Positions 56,357-63,673 of a stretch of 64,000 bases of DNA are shown here, one piece after another. The notes under the pieces are model-generated. The model did no database searches and was not told the DNA's origin. It saw nothing but the letters and a program-made list of their open reading frames with translations. Position 1 is the first letter of the stretch. Every line of letters begins with the position of its first letter. Location of the stretch: contig NZ_BMBA01000001.1 in the NCBI RefSeq assembly GCF_017312485.1, positions 496,001-560,000 on the forward strand. The letters are read 5' to 3'. This DNA comes from Clostridium zeae (GTDB lineage Bacteria > Bacillota > Clostridia > Clostridiales > Clostridiaceae). The translations under genes were made by a program, and so were the position numbers.

Positions 56357-57070
56357 CTAGAAATACTCTATTGTTATTTGTTTATTGTTAATATCAAGAA
56401 TTGAAGTTCTACATGTTCCACCTAATTCCTCTTGCACTATTTTTGTTAAATCTTTTAGAGCATTTTCAAACTCTTCAACTCTTTTTTCATCAGTGAGTTC
56501 AATACACAGAAAAGCATTTCTTGTATCTTCAGTAAGCATAGTTCTTACTGATTCACGCCAATTCCAGCACCTGCAAATCGCACCCTCATTATCTTTATAT
56601 ATTATTTCACCTTCATATGGTGGTTCACTTTTATCTGTTCCTAAGGTAATAAAAGCTTCATCTCCAGCTGCCTTAGTAAGCCTTATATCACCACTAAAAG
56701 TATCAATATCCTCCCCACCACAAGGTAATGCATATCTTAAGGAAATACAGTTGTATATATCAACAAGCGGGTTAATAGTACCTAGATGATTTCCATTGTT
56801 CACTCTCTTTAGTAGTGCTTCAATAGACGATCTTGCACCCTTTTTTGTTTTAAACTTTTGAAAGGCCTCTCTCCATACTTTTATAACTTCATTAGCGCTA
56901 AATTCTGCATTCTGCAAATATTTTAAAGCTTCCTTTTCTGAATTATAAATCATTTCCTTATATTTATCTTTATCTTTTATAGAGTTATCTATATCATTAC
57001 AAATAACTATTCCTATCTTAGTATTAGGAAATAAATTCCAAAAATCATCCTCTACAACAAACTTTTTCAT
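56357..57070 (-). CDS. B3/B4 tRNA-binding-domain protein
   Basis: The 237-residue protein has the B3/B4 domain pattern of stand-alone phenylalanyl-tRNA-synthetase-beta-type proteins: GARSSIEALLKRV, NPLVDIYNCISLRYALPCGGED, GDEAFITLGT, CRCWNWRESVRTMLT. Such proteins are candidates for editing or deacylating mischarged tRNA or a free amino-acid-like substrate. GGAGG precedes ATG 57070. Confidence 0.88.
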   Translation of the reverse strand: MKKFVVEDDFWNLFPNTKIGIVICNDIDNSIKDKDKYKEMIYNSEKEALKYLQNAEFSANEVIKVWREAFQKFKTKKGARSSIEALLKRVNNGNHLGTINPLVDIYNCISLRYALPCGGEDIDTFSGDIRLTKAAGDEAFITLGTDKSEPPYEGEIIYKDNEGAICRCWNWRESVRTMLTEDTRNAFLCIELTDEKRVEEFENALKDLTKIVQEELGGTCRTSILDINNKQITIEYF

Positions 57071-57137
57071 TATTGTTCCTCCTCATATCATTTGATTATT
57101 AATATATAAAACAGTCTGTACAACTGATGCATCTTTA

Positions 57138-57279
57138 TCATCTTTTGGAGATAAGTATTAAACCAACTATACATAATATCACACCTGAAACAGTAGTTAA
57201 CGAAACCCTTTCTTTAAAAAACAACAGACCTATTGGAATAAGTAAAAGTACTACAAAAATAAAGAAGTCTACATTGCTC
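57138..57279 (-). pseudogene. Truncated EamA/SMR-like transporter tail
   Basis: A 47-codon minus-strand frame reads FFIFVVLLLIPIGLLFFKER then VSGVILCIVGLILISKR, the last two helices of a small drug/metabolite transporter with the conserved KERVSL turn. TGA at 57138-57140. No start remains. It begins right after the terminator of the ykkC riboswitch, so it is the remains of the guanidine exporter gene that the riboswitch controlled. Confidence 0.65.
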
Positions 57280-57289
57280 TAAAATAAAT

Positions 57290-57410
57290 AAAAATAAAAA
57301 AAGCCTAAGGAAATATTTTAAAAATATCTCCCAGGCTTTTGTCCTTCCGTGTACACAGTTTCCTGTGCGTCTTCTCTCGGACCAGCCAGTTATAAACTGC
57401 GGAACCCTAG
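57290..57410 (-). ncRNA. ykkC-type riboswitch (guanidine-I class) with terminator
   Basis: On the minus strand the conserved blocks appear in order: CTAGGGTTCCG, ACTGGCTGGTCCGAGAG, ACGC, ACACGGAAGGACAAAAGCC, TGGGAGA. This is the ykkC core, which in subtype 1 binds guanidinium. A terminator hairpin follows: AAAGCCT...AGGCTTTTTTT around an AT-rich loop (57293-57339 region). Subtype 2 versions bind ppGpp or PRPP, so ligand identity is inferred. It should control transport genes, but the gene after it is truncated. Confidence 0.85.
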
Positions 57411-57551
57411 AAAACTATCTTATATAAACTTTTTATAATTCATAAATTGCAACTTACTTAATTTAATTTAGCATACAAGTTCATTTAAGTCAATTTAATA
57501 TTTTATTATAGACTTTCATATCATTTAGGATATAGATTTATTAACCTGTGT

Positions 57552-58058
57552 TTATTTACCAACAAAAGTAGCCATTCCATTATCTCCGTTGTAAGGAGGT
57601 GCTCCTTCAACTGTTACATAACAGATTATTAGCTTATACTCTGCTCCCTTAGGAATTTCTCGATTTAAAGTTAATACATATGTTTTTGCAGAACCATTCT
57701 TTGATTCTATTTTAACCATATTATCCTTAAGCGAATTTGTCGCATTCACCCTATCATTTTTCCCAAGAGTACCTATGCCTTTCGGATTAACATTCTTCAT
57801 ATCTTGAATCCAGTAATTAGTTGCTTTTGTACCTAATTTTATATCGACATCCCTATCATAGCTAATTTGAATTTGATTAGGTGCAATCTGCTCTAATTTT
57901 GCCAGCATTGGAACAGGAAGTTGAACATTTTCTTCTACGGAGCTTTGTTCAATGGTAGAAACCTCAACAACAGGCTTAGCACTTACAGTATTGTCCCTAA
58001 AAGACTGTGCTGCTACAACAGTACACGCAATTAAGAAATAACATATAGATTTTTTCAT
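57552..58058 (-). CDS. Secreted protein of unknown function
   Basis: The 168-residue protein has a signal peptide (MKKSICYFLIACTVVAAQSF) and no lipobox. Then comes a beta-rich Ig-like body with QIQISYDRDVDIKL, ATNYWIQDM and the GAEYKLIICYVTVEGAPPYNG end. It looks like one domain of a cell-surface or S-layer-type Ig fold, but no named family is assigned. AAGGAGG precedes ATG 58058. Confidence 0.75.
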   Translation of the reverse strand: MKKSICYFLIACTVVAAQSFRDNTVSAKPVVEVSTIEQSSVEENVQLPVPMLAKLEQIAPNQIQISYDRDVDIKLGTKATNYWIQDMKNVNPKGIGTLGKNDRVNATNSLKDNMVKIESKNGSAKTYVLTLNREIPKGAEYKLIICYVTVEGAPPYNGDNGMATFVGK

Positions 58059-58287
58059 AATTTCCTCCTTTGTATAATAACATTCATGATTATTTTTACA
58101 GTGATATATTTTCCAAAAATCATTAAATATATTAGAATTGATTATGTTTTTTTATAATTTTTTCAGCATTACTGGTTCACTTATATTATCTAAAGTTAAC
58201 TTTTTAATAACGTAATATTCAATTAAAAAGCAGTTTTTCTATATTTAATTTCAATAGTTATATAGCATAATTCTAGTCTTTCCACAT
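58059..58287. other. Intergenic region, promoter-like only
   Basis: AT-rich sequence upstream of the secreted protein gene. No coding fragment or strong stem was seen before the terminator at 58288. Confidence 0.35.
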
Positions 58288-58327
58288 AAAAACACCACAT
58301 AATTCGATTCTGAAAAATGCAGTGTTT
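58288..58327 (-). terminator. Terminator family member 3, after the first methyltransferase gene
   Basis: On the minus strand AAACACTGCAT pairs with ATGTGGTGTTT, with a U-G and a G-U pair. Loop AATTCGATT; ends in TTTTT. Same family as 51472, 54981 and 59632. Confidence 0.85.
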
Positions 58328-58371
58328 AAATCAAATGTCATAAAACCATTGGTGTAATTTTTTCCATAAAC

Positions 58372-59169
58372 TTACACCTTAGTGGATACAAACAATCCAG
58401 CTTCTTTAGGAATGTTAATAGCTCCTTCTTTTTGTCTTATAGCTTCGAAATATTCATAAAAACCATTCAAGTCACTATCAGCATAAGTTGCTATGGTGAC
58501 TGTAGATTTTAACCAGTCTATCAAATCCTGTGTTTCTGTAATAGACAGTGAATCTTCATAATCATACCTTTGAACATCATCAAAATACTCTATTAATAAG
58601 CTTTGTCCATTTTGGAGAGTAAAAGAGATATCTTTTGTGAAAGATTTTAGATCTGGATTAACCTCTTTAAAAGCATCGCGTAGATATGTTCTCATGCCAC
58701 CATTTCCGTTTGTTGCAGCATAAAACTTGCCGCCATTTTTTAATACTCTTTTTACTTCTGAAAGAGCCTTTGGTAAATCAGGAACATGATATAACATGTG
58801 ATTTGCTACAATAACATCAAAACAATTATCAGGAAAAGGGATATTCTGAATATCTAACTTCTGTGCCAGCATATTCTTCTGACCAGAATACTTCTCCCAA
58901 ACAACTTTCACCATGCCTTCTGAAAAATCCGATAAAACCAAGGTACAGTCTTCAGGCAATAAATGAATCCTATTCTCCCATTGTGTGCCGTTTCCACATC
59001 CTATTTCAAGTATGCGATCCCCTTTAGAAAATTCATATTTCTCAAAAAGCCAAGGTACAAAGCCTTGCTTGTTTGTACTGTGTTTTACATGTAAATTAGT
59101 TCTTTTTGCTAGGTTGTTACCGTCCCTATACTGTTCTTTCACATTTTCAACTTTATCCATCATCGACAT
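58372..59169 (-). CDS. Class I SAM-dependent methyltransferase
   Basis: From ATG 59169 (MSMMDKVENV, behind GGGAGGC) the 265-residue protein has the SAM-binding motif RILEIGCGNGTQWE, then LVLSDFSEGMVKV and CFDVIVANHMLYHVPDLPKALSEVKRVLKNGG. It methylates a small molecule or lipid of unknown identity. The upstream DUF4177 gene is 34 nt away on the same strand. Confidence 0.9.
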   Translation of the reverse strand: MSMMDKVENVKEQYRDGNNLAKRTNLHVKHSTNKQGFVPWLFEKYEFSKGDRILEIGCGNGTQWENRIHLLPEDCTLVLSDFSEGMVKVVWEKYSGQKNMLAQKLDIQNIPFPDNCFDVIVANHMLYHVPDLPKALSEVKRVLKNGGKFYAATNGNGGMRTYLRDAFKEVNPDLKSFTKDISFTLQNGQSLLIEYFDDVQRYDYEDSLSITETQDLIDWLKSTVTIATYADSDLNGFYEYFEAIRQKEGAINIPKEAGLFVSTKV

Positions 59170-59203
59170 AATTGTGCCTCCCAATAATACCAAATTTTCA
59201 TTT

Positions 59204-59419
59204 TTAACAATTCGGCCTTTTAAAAATCCATTTTTCCTCTGTAGTTGCCCCTGAATTATTGTCTCCCCATGCTGAGGACTCAGCCACCACGTTTACAAGC
59301 TCCCATCCCTCTTCACCAAGTCCTGGCAGCAGTGATTCCATATCATTATTCCATTTATAGTCTGAAAAAAATCCAATATTTCTTTTACAAGTGATTATTT
59401 TATACTCCCACTTTTGCAT
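59204..59419 (-). CDS. DUF4177-family small protein
   Basis: From ATG 59419 (MQKWEYKIIT, behind AGGAGGAAGG) the 71-residue protein has the DUF4177 core GLGEEGWELVNVV and KWIFKR. It shares the family with the gene at 49318. The in-frame ATG at 59446 has no RBS. Confidence 0.85.
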   Translation of the reverse strand: MQKWEYKIITCKRNIGFFSDYKWNNDMESLLPGLGEEGWELVNVVAESSAWGDNNSGATTEEKWIFKRPNC

Positions 59420-59631
59420 ACCCTTCCTCCTAATTACTCCCATCATATAATTTATAGTATTTATGTTTTATGAACTTGAATTATTTTACTAAAATATTAT
59501 AATATACAAAATTATAGCATATACTTTCTCCAAAATAATACAATTTAGTTACATAAAAACATCGTTCATAGAAATGTTAAAATTAGGCGATGTTAAAAGC
59601 CACTTACTAAATTATTCTTTGATTGATACAA
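59420..59631. other. Intergenic region, nothing recognised
   Basis: AT-rich gap upstream of the DUF4177 gene. No coding fragment was seen. Several TATAAT-like hexamers are present. Confidence 0.35.
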
Positions 59632-59672
59632 AAAAAACACCTCAGAATTCAATTGTGAGTAATGAGGTGTTT
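59632..59672 (-). terminator. Terminator family member 4, after the second methyltransferase gene
   Basis: On the minus strand AAACACCTCA pairs with TGAGGTGTTT, followed by an eight-T tract. The loop CATTACTCA matches the family. Confidence 0.85.
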
Positions 59673-59735
59673 CAAGTAATTTTCTGTTTTTATTAAGGTG
59701 AAGTTAAATAAGAATATTGTTCACCATATCAAAAG

Positions 59736-60434
59736 TTATTTCTTTTTAAATAAGGCCGTCCACATAAAACCTAATCCTTGCAAAGTACCTTCTATTCCCT
59801 CGTTATATTTTTTTATCTCTACAACTTCAAAGTCTTTACAAAATATTTGCTCAAGTTTTTCCTTGGTAAATGCAACTCCTTTACGGTGTTTTTCATAATA
59901 TTCCCAGTCCGTAACTTCATCTGCACATTTTTCTCCCCAAGCAAAACATGTTAGTCCAAAGTAAGAACCTTGCTTTAATGAATTTCTTAATAGTTCAACA
60001 TATGAAATTCTTCTGTGTGGAGGCAAGTGATGAAAGCAACCACTATCATATATAAAGTCATATTCTTTGTTATCTAATTCAAAAATAGATTTACATATAA
60101 AATTAACACTACAATTGTTGTTTTCAGCAAATATCCTAGCATTAGCAATTGCTGATTCAGATAAATCTACTGCTGTTATTTCACTACCTAACTTAGCCAT
60201 ATATACAGCATTTCTTCCTTCCCCACAACCAAGCTCAAGGACGTTTTTGGGAGCAATTACTCCACTTGCAAAATATCGTTTTAGATTTTCATCAGGTAAA
60301 TCAGGATATACTATAAATGGAGCCTTAGCCCATCTCTCTGAGTAAAAACTGTTCCATTGTATTGCTTGGTCAGCAAGTTTGGAATCTAACATATTAAATA
60401 CATCCTCAACATTCAAAATATCTTGATTAGCCAC
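59736..60434 (-). CDS. Class I SAM-dependent methyltransferase
   Basis: The 232-residue protein starts at GTG 60434 behind GGGGGAG. SAM motif: NVLELGCGEGRNAVYMAKLGSEITAVDLSES, then YDFIYDSGCFHHLPPHRR, typical of thiopurine/tellurite-type methyltransferases (TehB-like) and related ones. The substrate is unknown. Confidence 0.9.
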   Translation of the reverse strand: MANQDILNVEDVFNMLDSKLADQAIQWNSFYSERWAKAPFIVYPDLPDENLKRYFASGVIAPKNVLELGCGEGRNAVYMAKLGSEITAVDLSESAIANARIFAENNNCSVNFICKSIFELDNKEYDFIYDSGCFHHLPPHRRISYVELLRNSLKQGSYFGLTCFAWGEKCADEVTDWEYYEKHRKGVAFTKEKLEQIFCKDFEVVEIKKYNEGIEGTLQGLGFMWTALFKKK

Positions 60435-60519
60435 AATATTCTCCCCCTATTTAAAACTTATCAATCAGTTCCTAACTAAAGATTTCACTTATATTGTTCA
60501 ATTTATTGGAATTATATAT

Positions 60520-60912
60520 TTACACAGTTATGTACCAATATACACCATATTTATCTACCACATCAGCGCAACAAGAACTCCAAGGAAGTGACCCTAATGG
60601 AAAAAGCACCTTCCCTCCTTCTACTAACATGGAATATGCCTTTCTAACTTCATCTTCGTTATCAAAATTAATTCCATAACTCATAGTGGGACGCGAATCT
60701 TTTAATGATGAGGATAGCATAGCATTTACGAAGTCATCATTTCGGGATTCACTTACGGCAAATACTTCCTGTCCATCTCTAAGTAACACCGCATGTATGT
60801 ATGTTCCATCTTGAAATTTCTCATTATATCCCAAAGTCATTCCAAAGGCTTCCTTATAGAACTCCACGGCTTCAACTGTGTTCTTAATGTATAACGTTGC
60901 TCCTAATTTCAT
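60520..60912 (-). CDS. VOC/glyoxalase-like protein (PhnB-type)
   Basis: From ATG 60912 (MKLGATLYIKNTVEAVEFYKEAFG, behind GAGGAGC) the 130-residue protein has the VOC fold of PhnB/YerK-type glyoxalase-like proteins, ending in VLFPLGSLPWSSCCADVVDKYGVYWYI. The longer frame from 60972 lacks an RBS. Metal ligands are not certain; function unknown. Confidence 0.85.
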   Translation of the reverse strand: MKLGATLYIKNTVEAVEFYKEAFGMTLGYNEKFQDGTYIHAVLLRDGQEVFAVSESRNDDFVNAMLSSSLKDSRPTMSYGINFDNEDEVRKAYSMLVEGGKVLFPLGSLPWSSCCADVVDKYGVYWYITV

Positions 60913-60987
60913 CTTTAACGCTCCTCGTATTATATAAATAATCTTTGTATCACATTTTTTCATATTCTCCATTTAATCATTTTAAAC

Positions 60988-61896
60988 TCACAATAATTCC
61001 ATTTGAGAGCTGATTTGTTCTTTATTCTCCCACAACCATAACAATATTTTCGCAGATCCTTCAGCAGCTTCTGTATTATCATTGTTAACAAAGTAAGCTA
61101 CAAAAAGCATTTCGATTGCAAGCATCATAACTGGCATAGCTTTTTTCTCCTCAGAGCTCAATGGTGTTACAGAGTTATACCCATTAACTACGTTGTTTAA
61201 TATTTCAAACCACTTCTTTGTCTTTTGTTTGTCATCAGTATTATCAATCAAAAAACTCAAAGACATATAGCATATATCGAAAACCCGTGCATTGATTTCA
61301 CTTAGGTCAAAATCTATATAACCTGTTAAGTTATTATTCTGAAACAGCATATTTCCTGGATGTATGTCTCTATGTATTAACTGACGAGGCAAATTAGGAT
61401 AAACATCTTTTAATTCCGAAACGCATTGCTTTAAAATATTGTCTGGTATTAAAGTTATATCTTTATTTTTGAAGGTTTGACATACCCAACCAACAATCTC
61501 ATCATAGAAATTATTATCATAACAATAAATATCCTCCTGACATTCTCTAAAAGCAACATGTAGCTTACCAATTACTTGTCCAATTAAATATGCTAATTCA
61601 GGATAATTACTATTATAAATATCAGTTAAATGCTCACCATCTATCTTTTTACTTATAAAAAAATAAGAATTATCTTCAACTATATAATCTAATCCATCCA
61701 TGGTCTTTATTACTGTAGCTACTGGTATATTTTGCTCTGATAAAGCTTTTATTATCAATAGATTGCTATGAAGGTTATTTATGTCTTTTCCAGTTTTTAA
61801 GACATATTTATCACCAATTTGCCAAGCAGAACTATAGATTTGCTTAATAGGCTCATTTGAAATATCCCACTTATCTAATATACGGTTGAACTCCAA
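60988..61896 (-). CDS. APH-family phosphotransferase (kinase fold)
   Basis: The 302-residue protein starts at TTG 61896 with AAAGGA upstream; a stop codon directly precedes it in frame. Kinase motifs are LIHRDIHPGNMLF (catalytic D177) and GYIDFD (metal D195/D197). Members phosphorylate aminoglycosides, choline, homoserine or fructosamine. The sequence gives no sign which. Confidence 0.85.
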   Translation of the reverse strand: MEFNRILDKWDISNEPIKQIYSSAWQIGDKYVLKTGKDINNLHSNLLIIKALSEQNIPVATVIKTMDGLDYIVEDNSYFFISKKIDGEHLTDIYNSNYPELAYLIGQVIGKLHVAFRECQEDIYCYDNNFYDEIVGWVCQTFKNKDITLIPDNILKQCVSELKDVYPNLPRQLIHRDIHPGNMLFQNNNLTGYIDFDLSEINARVFDICYMSLSFLIDNTDDKQKTKKWFEILNNVVNGYNSVTPLSSEEKKAMPVMMLAIEMLFVAYFVNNDNTEAAEGSAKILLWLWENKEQISSQMELL

Positions 61897-61962
61897 CTAT
61901 CCATCATCCTTTCCTTATAATTATCTATCAAATAAATACTCTTCATGTATCTCAATTCATTC

Positions 61963-62253
61963 CTATGCTATAGATAAACTTAGCTTTCTTATTAGTCCTT
62001 CAACTACTGTTATAGAATTTTGTGCAGCCAATTCAACGGTAGCTTTAAATTGTTCTGAACTATTTTCGTCTGCATTATCTGACATTGAGCGAATGACTAT
62101 AAAGGGTACTCTATTAACGTAGCATGTATGTGCAACACTAGCACTTTCCATATCAACACATACAGGATTAAATTTCTGTACTAGATCCCCTCTTTCATTA
62201 TGAGTAATAAATGTTTCGCCAGTAATAATTCTTCCAGTATGACATTTAATGGA
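61963..62253 (-). pseudogene. mtnN: 5'-truncated MTA/SAH nucleosidase
   Basis: A minus-strand frame of 96 codons (from just after TAG at 62254-62256 to the stop at 61963) encodes HTGRIITGETFITHNERGDLV then CVDMESASVAHTCYVNRVPFIVIRSMSDNADE. This is the C-terminal half of 5'-methylthioadenosine/S-adenosylhomocysteine nucleosidase. The catalytic aspartate (RSMSDNAD) and the substrate glutamate (DMES) are present, but about 130 N-terminal residues are gone. The break lies 55 nt from the third long inverted repeat. Confidence 0.8.
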
Positions 62254-62308
62254 CTAATACCTCATACAATGGAACCCGTATGTATATATGTTTTATAGCA
62301 TTAGCTTC

Positions 62309-62378
62309 TGTATTAGATAAATGTTGATATTTTATAGATTGTCCATTTAAGTATCAGTAACAACATTTATTTAATACA
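62309..62378. repeat. Long inverted repeat, family copy 3
   Basis: Arms TGTATTAGATAAATGTTG (62309-62326) and CAACATTTATTTAATACA (62361-62378) match copies 1 and 2, with a 34-nt unrelated interior. It lies between the MTA/SAH nucleosidase remnant and a small membrane protein gene. Confidence 0.65.
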
Positions 62379-62460
62379 TACTAGAAGGCTTTTTTAAAAT
62401 TACTAATCTATATATATTTTTTCACAAAAAATAACAAAACAGATATAGACTTTTTCTACA

Positions 62461-62625
62461 CTATTTATCTGTATTTCTACGTTCATGTTCATATAATTCC
62501 CCAGTTATTGCTTCTTTTATTGTGCCTCTTATATCTTCTAAACTTTCATATATTGCATTTTTTACTGCTAGTTTGATAGTAAAATAAGTAATAACAATCA
62601 CTATAAGAATCAAAATAATTTCCAT
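62461..62625 (-). CDS. Small single-pass membrane protein, unknown
   Basis: From ATG 62625 (behind GGGGGGG) the 54-residue protein has one helix, MEIILILIVIVITYFTIKLAV, and a charged tail (RGTIKEAITGELYEHERRN). No family recognised. Confidence 0.65.
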   Translation of the reverse strand: MEIILILIVIVITYFTIKLAVKNAIYESLEDIRGTIKEAITGELYEHERRNTDK

Positions 62626-62797
62626 ATAAATCCCCCCCTTTTTGTACACCATATATTAATATTAGCCCTGCTTAAGTGTAATAATGTTTTACACTTTAAC
62701 TTCATATAAGAAATCACGAGTCTCTTCATGAAAAAAAGTTTGCATCAACACATTTATGCTGCTCCATCTATTTCAAATTTCTCATTTTTATAATTTT

Positions 62798-63325
62798 CTA
62801 CAATTCTAAAATATACTCTCTCCCATCGTATATATTTTTTCCTCTATTACATTCATATGGTATGTCTTTAATATATGTAAAGCCTAACTTTTCCAATACT
62901 ATTTTGGAAGCAACATTTTCTTTTGCATGTCTACCCATTAATTCCTTTATCCGTAATTCTTCCTTAGCAAATTTTATTACTTCTTGCATTGCCTCTACTG
63001 TGTATCCAAATCCCCATGCTTTTTCACCTAAATTATATGCTATTTCAAATTTTGAATATTCTTCATCAACATAAATCAATCCAGTTCCTATTAGCTCTCC
63101 AGTTTCCTTCAATAAAATTGCCCACCTATACCAATCATCAGCATTTATCTTACTTATTTCTTCCCTTACCCAACCAATAGTTTTATTTACATCATTATGA
63201 CTTTCCCAAAACATATACTTAGCTACATCAGGGTCACTTTCCCAACATTCAAATACTTCTTGTGCATCTTCCATATAAAATGGTCGTAATGTTAATCTAT
63301 CTGTTTCTAATATAGGTGTTTTCAT
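62798..63325 (-). CDS. RimJ/RimL-type GNAT acetyltransferase
   Basis: This 175-residue protein starts TPILETDRLTLRPF, the opening of RimJ/RimL-type acetyltransferases, and has FEIAYNLGEKAWGFGYTVEAMQEVIKFA and HAKENVASKIVLEKLGF. It may acetylate ribosomal proteins or small molecules; the target is unknown. GAGG precedes ATG 63325. Confidence 0.9.
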   Translation of the reverse strand: MKTPILETDRLTLRPFYMEDAQEVFECWESDPDVAKYMFWESHNDVNKTIGWVREEISKINADDWYRWAILLKETGELIGTGLIYVDEEYSKFEIAYNLGEKAWGFGYTVEAMQEVIKFAKEELRIKELMGRHAKENVASKIVLEKLGFTYIKDIPYECNRGKNIYDGREYILEL

Positions 63326-63673
63326 AAGTATCCTCTTTCATTAAAGTTTATTTCATTGCTTTTGCCTAAAATATTCTGTTCAATGTAATTCTTCTATCTT
63401 TCCATAAATTCTAAATTACTTGTAATTATATCACTATATTCCAATATATCCCACAGCAATTTTTTCTAATTACCTATGAAATACTTCACTCCTCAATCTG
63501 TCCATTTTTTGAATCATCTATTATAAGTTAAGAGCTATATCTATAATTAATAACACATATATTTGAGACTTCATATAATGTTATAAGCATTGATATTTCT
63601 ACAACTAAGCCTATATTTAATAAAAACATATTTAAGTTTTTAATGAACAAAAGTATTATGGAGGTTTTAGAAA
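63326..63673. other. Gap holding a DIITS fragment and the 63674 promoter
   Basis: The only recognised content is the gene fragment at 63411-63471. The rest is AT-rich leader of the rightward gene, whose RBS is GGAGG. Confidence 0.45.
63411..63471 (-). pseudogene. Gene tail fragment of the DIITS family, copy 3
   Basis: A minus-strand frame reads KKLLWDILEYSDIITSNLEFMER and ends at a TAG. A TAG also precedes it. It aligns with copies 1 and 2 in L.W..L...DIITS. Confidence 0.4.

Noticed and set aside
51227-63430. The DIITS DNA motif as a shared promoter (TGATATAAT extended -10)
   Set aside because: In copy 1 the same DNA continues in frame as clearly coding sequence, so a promoter alone does not explain it.
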